Below, one piece after another: positions 1 through 10,229 of a stretch of DNA of 64,000 nucleotides. Location of the stretch: contig JBCAQO010000008.1 in assembly GCA_039111635.1 (NCBI GenBank), positions 496,001 to 560,000 on the forward strand, read 5' to 3'. Positions within the stretch are counted from its first letter, which is position 1; every line of letters starts with the position of its first letter. A program made the translations under genes and the position numbers. The stretch is from Heterobasidion occidentale. Taxonomy: Eukaryota > Basidiomycota > Agaricomycetes > Russulales > Bondarzewiaceae. The notes under the pieces were generated by a model. That model was not told where the DNA came from. It saw nothing but the letters and a program-made list of their open reading frames with translations, and did no database searches.

Positions 1-1405
1 CAAGATGAGTCGGACACGGCGGGGACAGCAGAAGAGCGGGGATGGGAAGGGGTTAGGATAGTGCGAGTGGTGGTTGGGAGACGCTGGACTGGCTTCCGAG
101 CCCGAACAGCTAAACAACACGATGAGCTCACACCTCAGCAATGACCAATCCATTACTCACCTTTGGTCCGCGCGATACTCTCGCCGACAGGTCGTGCAGG
201 GATAAGTACCTCGACCTTACGCTTCTTAGTCGGGCGCGATGGTTCTGGCTCCCCCGACTTTCCAGCCGCCTTCGCTTTCGACTTCCCTTTCCCCTTCGAC
301 TTTCCCTTGTCCTTCGGCATCCACCCGGGCTGGAAGCTGCAACCTTTCTGCTCCTTGGAGCACTTCGTACAAGAAACTTGTCCGGACCTCGTGTAGCACC
401 GAAAGGCCACGGTGGTAAACTCGGTTGCGCACCTTTGGCAGGCGTAATCGGCCTGGAAGAGGAAGGATCAGCAAGCAAGAGAGGCGGCAAAAGGGAGGGG
501 ACTTACGAGCACGTCACCAGGCATCAAGTCCGGGGGATCCTGCATCATCTTCCCGGCGCTGTTCCTCTCCACGGGCGACCGAACAGTCGACATGCGGCCC
601 GTTCCAGGACCGAGGGGGACGATCACCCGACCCAGAGATGGAGTCCGCTAGCGAGCAAACTCGACGATGACAGCGGCAGCGCACTTCCCTTTCGAATCGG
701 TCGGAGCGATCGGAGCGGTCGGGTCCACACTCATCCGATCCATAGCCGCGGTTGTTGAGACCAGGTCGGTGTCGGCGGAAGGCACGGTACGAGAGGAAGA
801 GGGAGCAGGATTGGGGGAGGGAGAAGGAAGGAAAAGAAGGGGAGGGACCACGGGTTCGGCCTCCAGTTCGGCCAGCTGACGCTCACCTTCTTCAGGATCG
901 AGCGACCCATCGAACATGGCGCCTACCACAGCTTCCCAGCGCCGCTGACGATCATCTTCGGCCACACGCAGAGCTGCAGCAGCCCGCGCCACCTCAGCCG
1001 CCTCAGACTCGCGTTTGGCAATAGCGACCCGTGCCGTTTCCTCCTCCAGGGCCTGGGCTTCGGCCGCTTGTCGCTGTTGCTGTGTCGCAAAGTGGGCCGC
1101 TCGCTGTGGCAGAATACGCGTTCCCCAGACCAGCCAGTCGTCCGTGGCCATATGATCGAGGCCACGCTCGGCCTCGGCGATCCAGGCAGCGAGTTCGGGC
1201 ACGTCTTGCCCACGCGCCGAACGGTCGAAAACAGCCTGAAAAGACGTCAGCAGCCAGCAGCAACAAACGAAAAAGGCCGACTTACCACTCGTTTGGCGAA
1301 CCCCTGCGCCCAGGCCTCGTAATCCTCGTACTCGGCGGCGCCGTCGGGAAGGGAGAGCATGTACTCCCCGAGCTTGGTTTTGAGGACAGAAAGGATGGAG
1401 GACAT
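1..1405 (-). CDS. Spliced CxxC zinc-finger protein gene, antisense within Gyp-C (partial)
   Basis: Four exons read in phase on the minus strand: 1286-1405, 507-1235, 161-452 and 1-109, the last running off the window. The introns (1236-1285, 453-506, 110-160) are 50-54 bp and all GT-AG, with donors GTAAGT, GTAAGT and GTGAGT. The start is the ATG at 1405. The roughly 417 visible residues have an acidic N-terminus, an Ala/Glu/Arg-rich helical stretch, a Pro/Ser-rich linker, and in exon 3 a cysteine cluster (CQRC, then CTKC and a further Cys) followed by a Lys/Gly-rich basic segment ending near KKRKVEV, which could be a nuclear localisation signal. Function is unknown; nucleic-acid binding is only inferred. 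Similar hypothetical CxxC proteins are common in Agaricomycetes. It lies antisense to Gyp-C, just inside its 3' LTR. Confidence 0.7.
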
Positions 1406-1875
1406 GTTGGGAAGGCCGAAAGGGTTCGGACGAGGAGATGAAGTGGCAGGAGGGTGGCGATGAGTGACTTAGTCGCTGGAGAATCAACGATCGGCAGGTG
1501 ATTGTGGTCACCTGACAAAGCCCCGTGCCACTGCGCTCGGCACAGACCGCGATACGCGCCACCGCTCTTTGCCGACACGCTCTCTAGGTCTCAGCCACTT
1601 CCTCACCTAATCAGTTGCCACGCCACAGGACTTTGCCGACTCAGCCCCGGTCTCTCCTGTACGCCGACCCGGTCCTTTCTACGATATATTTTTGCCGATT
1701 ATTCACCACAGCCACATCTCCCATGCCTCCGCTCCATTTCCCACACCACAGCTATTCTTTCACGCCATCGCTTGTTGCCGACTCTTTCACACATCCACGC
1801 CACTCCATTTCCCACGCCACTTTTTCCGCTCCAACTCATAGCCACCAACCACTGACTGAGGACAGTCAGGATTTC
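1406..1875. other. Non-coding stretch between antisense gene and PPT
   Basis: No gene is visible here. It presumably holds the promoter of the antisense gene: an AT-rich TATA-like stretch lies near 1685-1692 when read on the minus strand, and an inverted repeat with CAGGTG/CACCTG arms lies near 1496-1515. The rest is C-rich and carries repeated CCACGCCAC-like words. The promoter role is inference. Confidence 0.35.
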
Positions 1876-1888
1876 AGTAGGGAGGAGA
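1876..1888 (+). other. Polypurine tract of Gyp-C
   Basis: The run AGTAGGGAGGAGA ends exactly where the LTR begins with TGATGAGC. This is the position expected for the plus-strand primer of reverse transcription and supports treating 1-1888 as internal element sequence. Confidence 0.6.
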
Positions 1889-2965
1889 TGATGAGCATGC
1901 ACCCGCACTAGGGTCCGAGGGAGGTATTTGGGAAGCTTTGGGGAGATACCGAACAGCGCTAGACGAATACCGAAGACGCCGACTCGCACCGAACACGGTC
2001 GGTCCCTACCCGACCAACCGCAAGCCACCGAAGGACGTTCGGCAGCACTTGGGTCAGTTCGCTTACACTTCACATACTTACCATAACCGCACAGGAGTGT
2101 TACAATAGGTGTTTACGAGATCGGAGCCAGTATTCCGGGTCGGCCGATGTGCTCCGTGAGTCGGTCGGTCCTTATCGCTTATCTTCCCGACTTCCACATG
2201 GTCGGTCAAATGTGATCTTGCACCATTACTTGGCCACCCTGGTCGTACGTTACTTCCTTCTTATTTTCATTGGTTCTCAACGCCTGTTCCTGCTACCTAC
2301 GCTCGGGCGATGGATCCCGAACGTTCGGGATTTTGCCATCGCTGATTAACTTTTACCTTATCACCTTCGGAACCCATATGGACATCTCACCTACCTTCTT
2401 ATCTTCTCTGTTCGCTAGGGCTTGGCGCCCATTTGACATCTACTCTCATTTCTTGTTCAATATCTTACTTAGGGGCTCTGTTTACTATAAAAACCTACAT
2501 ACGACTCTGGAATAAACCAGCTTTCGCACCCCACAGTTCAGAGCTCATTCGCACTCGTCTCAACCATCGAAATCGTCTTCATCGACTCCCGAAAACTTGT
2601 CATCTTCGTCGTTCGGCCTTGTTCGTGTTCGTACTCGTCTCTTCGCTCGTACCCCTCGTCCTCCCTCGTATATGGTCAGAGTCCCGTGTGGCTCTTGAAG
2701 CACGTAGTTGTCGGTCGCGACACTACCTCCTCGTTACCGACCGAATCACAGACACGACCGACCGAACGTTCGGTCGGTGTTCGGTGCAGTCCCGAAACCG
2801 TTCGGGCGCTATAATCTCACCCTCCTCGCTGCTTCTCAAGTGCGCCATCTATTTCTAAAGTCCTCACTAACGATTCCTTGTGTATCAGATACTAGCTCCA
2901 GCACCCCTGCATTAGAGGTTGTTTTGGTGTTGTGCTCGGCACTTAGAGCCACCTCTAGCGTATCA
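1889..2965 (+). repeat. Gyp-C LTR (3' LTR, left copy)
   Basis: The 1077-bp LTR begins TGATGAGC and ends GCGTATCA, with TGAT/ATCA as inverted termini. It differs from the LTR at 54365-55440 at only a handful of positions. A 22-bp perfect palindrome built from ACCGACCG arms lies at 2757-2778, and TTCGG/CCGAA words recur throughout. A TATA-like TATAAAA lies near 2487. Confidence 0.9.
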
Positions 2966-3984
2966 ACGCAAGGCTTGTACTGACCGCTCTTTAGGGGCCT
3001 GTTGCCCTCGAAGTGCACGCCGGACATTGTCCTCGTATGTTGCATTGCCAGACATTGACGAGTCCACTTTGTTGACCTGAGACGGAAGAAACAATGGTTC
3101 TTGAGGTTTGTCGAGCTTGATCCGTATCGAAGGGCGCCGCTCTTCACTATCAGATGCCGATGCCGCTGTGGAAGGTGTACTGAGCTGTCAAAGTAATTTG
3201 TAAGTACACAGAGCGCACGATCACCTCCTAGTACATGGCCATTTTCACGCCGTGCATGGAATGTCGGTAGATAATCAACGTACTTGTGCTCGCTTCTTCC
3301 CTTTCCCCTTGTCTGCATTGACCGGCACTGTGAACGACGCCTGAACGGTTGACTGTTGTCGTGACTACAAAAGATATAAGATCAACTACCCTCCTGTGAG
3401 TCAAACGGCTTTGCTTACTGTTTTTTCTTCACTTTTCGCAAGTTCTTCTTGTTCGAGGGTGTCGTCAATATGAGTAGTGATTGTTGAATGTATGGTGGGA
3501 GGAAGTTCAAGCATAAGACTGATTGTCGAGGCCTTAAACTTGATAGGATTGCCTTTCTTGCGTCCGTTAGGTTTGTAGAATTCTGAAGATATGGCATCTG
3601 ACTCTGGATCAAGAACCCCGAGCTCGACCCAGTCCATATTTCGGAGAATGAAGGACTCAACAGGCACATGGTAGTCCTTCGACCAAGCGACAAACTCTGG
3701 ATATAGTGCATTGTACATGATGTTTTTCAAGTCCCGCCCTCCAATCCGAGCTGGTACCTCTCCTATCGAGCTAAAAACATGCTGCAATCCTTGTAAGTAA
3801 ACAAACTTTGAACACAATAGAGAACGCACCCCGACTGGTGTGCCACGTCGACGACCCGAGACCCTAGTCATCATGGTTGCCATCACAGTGACAACCTCGC
3901 CCTTTGCTCTAGTATGAGCATACTCTCTCAAGCGCTGCTGTGTGACATTGAAAAGCGCATGGGCAGCTTGGTAGCCCAGATTCA
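2966..3984 (-). pseudogene. Alpha-type protein kinase gene, middle part (broken)
   Basis: On the minus strand this is the central part of the gene whose 5' part lies at 14639-15253 and whose catalytic part lies at 53279-54364. The upstream reading frame crosses the Gyp-A1 insertion site unbroken (NITTQ joined to VNLGYQ). A final exon at 2968-3184 ends in CTTGC at a GTAAGT donor whose continuation is found at 54301-54362; across that intron the frame reads SVQALR then DVSPIS. Another intron with donor GTAAGC lies near 3414. No kinase motif falls in this part; it is a linker with charged and Ser/Thr-rich sequence. The gene cannot make a normal product here because Gyp-A1 and Gyp-C interrupt it. 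Exon limits upstream of 3184 are approximate. Confidence 0.6.
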
Positions 3985-3989
3985 CTTGT
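3985..3989. repeat. Target-site duplication CTTGT, left
   Basis: CTTGT precedes the 5' LTR of Gyp-A1 and is repeated at 14634-14638 after the 3' LTR. It proves one integration event and fixes both element ends. Confidence 0.95.
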
Positions 3990-4609
3990 TGTTATGACTT
4001 GACCGATCGGGGCCCTTCGCGGCCGGTCTAACCGATGGATCAAGCATCACATGCTAGGCGGCTCCACTACGGAGCGTACATCAAGGTATTCGGCATGTCC
4101 TTAGGAGCCGACAAGACCGATGGTTCTTCAAGACATCGGTAGAGGCTATATGAGAGGGACATGAGGCTCACGAAGTTCACACAGTGATAAGGGAGGCATT
4201 CACATGCCATGGGCTTAGGGCTTATGGGTAAGCACCTCGTCGCACCATGATGGATCAGTGCGACTGGAGAAGTACAAGAGTAGGCGCCGATGAGAAAGAC
4301 GGCGGCCACAGCTCTCCTAGGATGGAAACCTGGAGAAGCACACGGACTCTTACCCTATACCCTATACAGTATATAAGGCCCATAGAATAGGCTGAGGATC
4401 TTCAGTCTATTCTCTTTCGTTCATTCGTGTCTTCGAATACGAAGCTCTTCGTTCTTACGCGGTCTTCACACTGTGTAACTTAGAGCCAATCATTATTCCC
4501 TCCTGTATCGTCGCCTGATACAGTCGAGACTTCGCCCGCCACTCAGTCCATTGTGCGACCTAGGGAAGAACCTGTTACTCTTGGGTTACTGAACAAGCAG
4601 TTCGTAACA
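3990..4609 (+). repeat. Gyp-A1 5' LTR
   Basis: The 620-bp LTR runs from TGTTATGACTT to GTTCGTAACA. The promoter TATATAA is at 4370-4376 and the predicted transcript start at 4404, which divides U3 from R-U5. The R-U5 part contains no ATG. Confidence 0.95.
4370..4413 (+). promoter_or_regulatory. Gyp-A1 LTR promoter, start site and U3/R inverted repeat
   Basis: TATATAA (4370-4376) lies 34 bp upstream of AGTCTATTCT (4404-4413). That decamer is the exact complement of the PBS at 4612-4621, so 4404 is the likely transcript 5' end. Positions 4384-4413 form a 30-bp imperfect palindrome centred on GATC; its two mismatched pairs would be G-U pairs in RNA. Confidence 0.75.
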
Positions 4610-4611
4610 CT

Positions 4612-4621
4612 AGAATAGACT
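4612..4621 (+). other. Primer-binding site, self-priming type (Gyp-A1)
   Basis: AGAATAGACT begins two bases (CT) after the 5' LTR and is the exact complement of 4404-4413 in the LTR. No TGG-type tRNA PBS is present. This matches the known self-priming of Tf1/sushi chromoviruses, in which the mRNA 5' end folds back to prime minus-strand DNA. Confidence 0.8.
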
Positions 4622-5079
4622 CGCTTTTGCCCCTACCTTGCACCACACTCTGCTTGCTGCCACACTCTTTCTCACAACCCTCATCGGTGGCATAGACCCC
4701 CACCGAAGAGAGTTACTTCACACACCCTGGAGCAAGACCTAGGCCTAGGATTCCACCAGGCACTAGACGAACCCATAACCAACTTCGACAAAACAATTGT
4801 CTTATCCATCAAAGAGAAAACCGCTGGTATTACTCCGACACCAATCGACCAGCACCCCCAAACTTTGATAACTGCTCGTACCGAGAAGGACGATACTTCT
4901 TCACAAGAGAAGACGGAACAGAAGCTGAGTGGGCTTGGGACGAAACAGCAGAAGACTGGGTAGAGCCCCCCCAGTACAGGAACCCCGAACCGGAAATCCC
5001 GGACACATCGGAGGAAGAAGAAGGAACATCCGAGTTCGAATCCTCGGATATTCAAACACCGATCAACACCCGAAATATT
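4622..5079 (+). other. AUG-free leader of Gyp-A1
   Basis: From the predicted RNA start (4404) to the gag ATG (5080) there is no ATG in any frame over 676 nt. In related copies the gag frame is open through most of this leader and looks protein-like (for example REGRYFFTREDG, then AEWAWDETAEDW and a Glu/Ser-rich tract), although it has no ATG of its own. Confidence 0.7.
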
Positions 5080-6290
5080 ATGTCAAATCCTACAGACCCC
5101 CTCGTCTCATCGGGAAGGGGAAAGCTCAAGCTCCCTGATAACTTCGAAGGGGACCGAACACAATCACAGAAATTCATCATGAATTGCCTCCTCCTTTTTA
5201 CAGCAGAACCAGACCGATACAAGACAGATTCAGACAAAGTTTCTCTCGCTCTCTCTTGCATGAGATATGGGACGGCCGGCGTATGGGCGGAAAGTTTCCT
5301 AAAGAAGACATTAGGGGCGACCCCCCCCAAGACCGTAGGAACTTGGGACGACTTCCTTGTCAAGTTTAAACTCCAGTTCAAGGAAACGAACCTCACGGAC
5401 AAGGCCCGAAGCGCCCTCATGTCTTTCTCTCAGGGAAGATGACGGTGGATGAATATTCAAACCAATTCATCCTTATAGCCGCCGACGCCGACATCACCGA
5501 CAGGGAACAAGTTCCCTACTTCCAGAGAGGGCTCGATCCGAGAGTCATGGACAAGATCTATGACAAAGAAACTCCGCCGAAAGATACAATCCAAGACTGG
5601 GTTAACACTGCCTGTGAAATAGATGGACGCTTGAGAGCCCGAAGTGCTCAAAAGGCGATCCTCGCCAACTCCACCTCATTCCGAAGCGACTTCCTCAATC
5701 GCTTTCACCTCCAACCAGCTCGTCGCTACAACTCTACCACCGCCCCTCGCAGAATGAACAACCAGGTGGTTGACATGGATATTGACGCCTCTCGCAAAAG
5801 AGACGCCGATCGGAACAAGCGTGTATACGATGGCAAGAGACCTGCTCCCTTTTCCTGCTACAATTGCGGACCAGGGCATGGGATAGCTGACTGTCGTTCC
5901 CCTCATAGAGGCGTTCCCCCGTCTCGAGGAAATACGCGCAAGTCGGTGGGCAGAGGAGGTAGACGAACTCGCTCTGCAGACATGGAGGATGAAGACGAGC
6001 AAGAACCCCCGGTGGGAGACGATGCGCGACTACATCAAGGACTGGAGGAGGGGAGTTCTCATGGCCACCACCGTCGGGTACAACAACCTGGTAATTCGGT
6101 GGAACGTGAGGACTCTTCCGCGAGAAGGGGAGGATCACGCCAGAGCGATGGAGAGCGCTACGTACCGCCTAACGGACGACGAAGCAACGGACCCATCAGT
6201 GATATTAATGGCGTCCGAGCGCTCTTCCAAGGAGTAGGAAAGGCCGAGCAAAGGCAGATGTTGGTGGATCTGGCAGAGGATTTTTCCTGA
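5080..6290 (+). pseudogene. gag: Gyp-A1 gag (frameshifted)
   Basis: Gag is the structural protein forming the virus-like particle. The ATG at 5080 (MSNPTD) is the first ATG of the RNA. The capsid-like part (KLKLPDNFEGD, then FIMNCLLLF) runs to 5437, where one G is missing from a GGGG run, and continues in another frame from 5439. The zinc knuckle is damaged: three bases are lost, giving a Cys-X2-Cys-X3-His-X4-Cys spacing instead of the X4 spacing of other copies. The C-terminal part is Arg/Gly/Ser-rich and ends LVDLAEDFS at a TGA. The pol frame (-1) is open over the last ~75 nt. The ORF is non-functional as written unless the deleted G is a sequence error. Confidence 0.9.
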
Positions 6291-6367
6291 CCTCTCCTTC
6301 ACCAGCCGAAGAGAGAGGGTTGAGGAAACTCGAGTATGATTCCCCGCCATACATTCGAATTGGAGCA

Positions 6368-9300
6368 ATGAACAGTCACATTATTACCCCCATTCGACTT
6401 GACGTGCGATTAACAACTCGAGGAAGAAGCGCTGGAGCCAGAGCCCGCCATCGACTCAGCATGCGAAGGGATTGGTAAACAAGAGGGGTACTGAAGCACA
6501 ATCTCCCTACTTATCCTTTAAACCCCGCCCCATCCGCGTTCGCAACGTCGACGACACCATCAACAAGCAGGCCTCATTCGACGAGGCCTAGGACGCGAAT
6601 CTCACCGTCAAGGATAGACGAGGAGAACTCACACTGAACGCGTCCAGATGTTCATCACCAATCTAGGAAAAGACGACATGCTCCTAGGAACGGATTGGTT
6701 GAAATACCACGACCCCTCCATCGGGTGGAGGCGCCGTGAGGTACACTTTGATCGTTGCCCCCAGAGATTGCCGACAACCGTATGGTTTACCAAGGCAAGG
6801 GAAGAGCCTACCAGAAGGCATGGCTAGCGAAACTACGCGGTGACAAGGTTCCTCAGCGGACGAAACCGCATCTTGTCTCAGAACCGGTAGGACCCTCGTG
6901 GACTTGGACTAAAGAACAATGGAGCCAAGTACCCGCGAAGGAATGGAAAACTCGGTTCATGGAGTTACTCGAGCACAAATCCCGACAACGTAAAGGCTCG
7001 GGAGTGGCTCGAAGACAAATAGCCGAAAGGAAGGAACACCGGCAAGCTCCTCAAAGCAACCCAGGGCGAAGCTTCAGGGAAAGTCGCTGAAGAAGCGCAA
7101 ACACCGTCTGACTCCTCCGCAATGGATAGCGCAGGAGAACCCGTCATTAGGAAGGTAGCTCCAGAACCCTCGGGGTTCGCAAGCTTTGACGAAGACCTGG
7201 AAGAAGAAATCGACACCACCGACTTAAAGGGTCGGGTGCCGACAGAATATCATTCTTACCTCGACATCTTCAGCGAACAACGATCGCAGAGGCTTCCCCA
7301 ACATACAATATGGGACCACGCGATAAACCTTAAACCGTCTTTTGTACCCCAGCCCCGCGGATATTTCCCCTGAGCCCGGAAAAAGCATGACGAGCTAGGG
7401 AAGTTCGTCAAAGAGCACCTTTCCAGAGGAACAATACGTTGGTCAACAGCACACAGCGCGGCCTCTTTCTTTTTCGTAAGCAAGAAAGATGGGAAGCTCC
7501 GTCCGGTACAAGACTATCGCCCATTTAAAACGAACACACTATTCGAGACGTCACCCCCCTGCCATTAATCCAAGAAACTATTGGATATCATTAAGGCGCA
7601 ACGGTGTTCTCAAAGCTCGATGTTCGGTGGGGATATAATAACGTGCGCATCAAGAAAGGAGACGAGTCCAAGGCGGCTTTCGTCACACCCTTGGGACTTT
7701 TCGGACCTACGGTGATGTTCTTTGGGCTCTGTAATTCCCCGGGAACCTTCCAAGCCATGATGAACATGATCTTCCAAGAACTCATCCTGCCCGGAAAATA
7801 GCGGTATATATGGACGACATCCTCATCTTCACGAAGACCACAGCTGAACACATTGTGATTCTTCGGCGAGTCCTCCAAATCCTGCGCGACAACGATCTTT
7901 ACCTCACACCAGAGAATGCGAGTTCCACAAGGAGAAGCTGAACTACCTTGGGTACACGATCTCAAAAGACCACGTCGCTATGGAGACTCGAAGATTGAAG
8001 CTATCCAGGAATGGCCCATCCCACGCACAGTTCGCGACATCCCGCTCTTTCTTAGGCTTAGGGAACTTCTACCGACGATTCATTGATAAATTCTCTTTGA
8101 TCGCTTGGCCCCTGCATGACCTCACAAAGAAGGATGTGAAATGGGACTGGACCACGGAGTGCCAACAGGCGTTTGATCGACTGAAGAAAACCTTCACCAG
8201 CCGACCCGTCCTGTTGTACCCTGACCCGATGCGTCCTTACCGGCTTGTTACCGACGCTTCCCTCGCAGCATATGGTGCAGTCCTCTTACAGGAAGGACCT
8301 GATAACGACTGGCACCCTGTTGCATACCTCTCAGGATCGTTCTCACCGGCCGAACGAAATTACGACGTGCATGATCGCGAACTCCTCGCCATCATCAAAG
8401 CACTGGAACACTGGAAGCACTACCTCGAAGGTGCTCGACATCCCTTTGAGGTCTGGACGGACCATAAAAACCTAGAACACTTTAAAACGGCGCGCGACCT
8501 GTCAAGGCGACAAGCGCGCTGGAGTCTGTTTTTGTCCAGATTTGACTTCCAGCTCAGTTACAAGGCTGGAACTACTAATCATGCCGATGCTCTGTCCAGG
8601 CGTCCAGACCTTAGTGAGGGGGTGGAATCTGATAACAAGGCACAGACTCTACTCCCGTCCAGACTTTTCACCAAGTCCAGCGAAACTCTAGTAGAGCCAA
8701 GTGAAGGCATACATGTCAAAGCAACAGAACTCGTATCCTCGGACATCCTCTCCCTTATTCGACACTCGCGCTCGGAAAACGATTTGCTGGTTGATGTCGC
8801 CCTCAAGAAACTGCTGGAAAAAGGCCCAAACGCAATGAAGGGCGACCTAGGAAAATGGACACATGAAAAGGGCATCACAAGACACGACGGTTACATATGC
8901 GTCCCAAAGGACGACCTCCTTCGACGAATGATTGTCAAAACGCACCATGACACTATGGCTACAGGACACCCGGGCCGAGCAAAGACCTTGGAATTGGTCC
9001 AACGCCATTACTGGTGGTCAAGCATGACCAAATTTGTACACGCATATGTGGATGGATGTGCAGTTTGCCATCTACCAAGAACCTTCCCATAGGACCCATC
9101 CACCGATCCAACCGCTGGAAACCACAAACGTCTCTTGGCGCTTTATCTCCACCGACTTCGTGACAGACCTCCCGGAAAGCAGAGGCCACGACTCGATCAA
9201 CGTGGTAGTCGATCAGGGTCTGTCAAAAGGAATAGTCATAACCCCGTGCAAGAAGACAATCACGGCCGAAGAAACCACGACGCTCTTCCAGGACAATGTG

Positions 9301-10214
9301 TTCAAACGATATGGCTTGCCAACCAAGGTGGTGTCCGACAGAGGTCCTCAATTCGCGGCAAAGTTCACAAGGGAACTATGGAAAGGAATGGGAATCACCC
9401 CTGCCCTCAGCACGGCTTACCACCCCAAACGGACGGAGAAACAGAACGGGTAAACCAAGAGATCGAGCAATTCCTGCGAGTTTTCTGCAACTACCATCAA
9501 GACAACTGGGTAGACTTGATCCCCTTCGCAGAATTCTCCCACAATACCCGAAGACACTCCGCCACTGGGAAGTCGCCGTTTGAAGTCCTTTATGGGTTCA
9601 ACCCACCATATTCAGTCGACTCAGCTTTGGAGACCAAGGTACCCGCAGTAACTGAACGTTTGCGGCTAATCAAAGAAGTCCAAGAAGATGCGGCCGCAAG
9701 TCTACAAATAGCAGCGCAGCACGCCAAGGACCGGGACCTACACAGGAAACTCCCGCAATGGGAAGTAGGAACCAAGTTTGGTTAGAAGGAAACCCATATT
9801 CGGACGACTCATCCGAAATTCAAGCTGGCACCTAGACGCTATGGCCCCTTTTCAGTGACTGAAAGAATCGGCCCTCTGGCTTATCGGTTGGAAATACCCG
9901 AAACATGGAAGATACACCCGGTGTTTCATGCCTCCATACTCACGGAATATTCACGAGACAGAGGCCCACGGAAGGAACTTCCCCAGACCTGCCCAGAGAT
10001 CCTGAATGAAGAAGAGCACTACGAAGTGGAGGCCATTCTAGATTCAAGACGCCAGGGACGAGGGACCAAATACCTTGTCAAGTGGGTCGGGTACTCCGAG
10101 GCCGATAACACTTGGGAACCCTTTGCCCTCCTCAAAGATACGGCCAACGAGGCGCTTCGTGAATTCCACGAAAGCTACCCAGACAAGCCCCGACCAACGG
10201 CGATTAGGCTTTAG
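6368..10214 (+). pseudogene. pol: Gyp-A1 pol (protease-RT-RNaseH-integrase, multiply frameshifted)
   Basis: Pol carries the replication enzymes. The start is the ATG at 6368 (MNSHII). The order is: aspartic protease (active site DSAC, later LGTDWLKYHDP), damaged by several indels at 6440-6780; reverse transcriptase with LDVRWGYNNV near 7620 and YMDD near 7810, with further indels; RNase H with TDASLAAYGA near 8255; integrase with an HHCC zinc finger near 8940-9070; a DDE core with its second Asp in SDRG near 9338; and a chromodomain (KYLVKWVGYSEADNTWEP, about 10070-10120). One frameshift in the integrase (near 9425) is shared with Gyp-A3 and Gyp-A4, and another (near 9775) with Gyp-A3. The chromodomain is known to steer chromovirus integration towards marked chromatin. 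Confidence 0.93.
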
Positions 10215-10219
10215 AAAGA

Positions 10220-10229
10220 TATAAAAAGG
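10220..10229 (+). promoter_or_regulatory. Internal TATA box before the accessory ORF
   Basis: TATAAAAAGG begins six bases after the pol stop codon and 52 bp before the accessory ATG (10272). The same layout is kept in Gyp-A2, A3 and A4 (TATAAAAAGG or TATAAAGAGG on their sense strand). A separate accessory mRNA with a very short leader is inferred. Confidence 0.5.

Larger units (their letters stand above)
1..2965 (+). mobile_element. Gyp-C retrotransposon, 3' end (left copy)
   Basis: This is the 3' terminal part of a Ty3/gypsy element whose 5' part lies at 54365-60758. It is assigned from the 1077-bp LTR at 1889-2965, which is over 99% like the LTR at 54365-55440, and from a purine-rich tract directly before it. 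The right flank is ACGC, the same four bases that precede the 5' LTR at 54361-54364. The left flank of the LTR does not match, so a simple solo LTR is unlikely. The body upstream of the LTR carries an antisense gene and no pol sequence within the window. Confidence 0.65.

Noticed and set aside
1889..2965. The left Gyp-C LTR as a solo LTR.
   Set aside because: Flanks do not match (GGAGA and ACGCA), a PPT precedes it, and its right flank ACGC equals the left flank of the right-hand copy.
4067..4309. An 80-codon frame antisense to the Gyp-A LTR, present in several LTR copies (14091, 15963, 26239, 36947).
   Set aside because: LTR copies are almost identical, so an open frame is kept without selection; it lies over U3 and looks unlike a protein family.
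6288..6370. A classical -1 slippery heptamer linking Gyp-A gag and pol.
   Set aside because: The pol frame is open over the gag end, but the T-run before the gag stop does not fit the X-XXY-YYZ rule. Mechanism left open.
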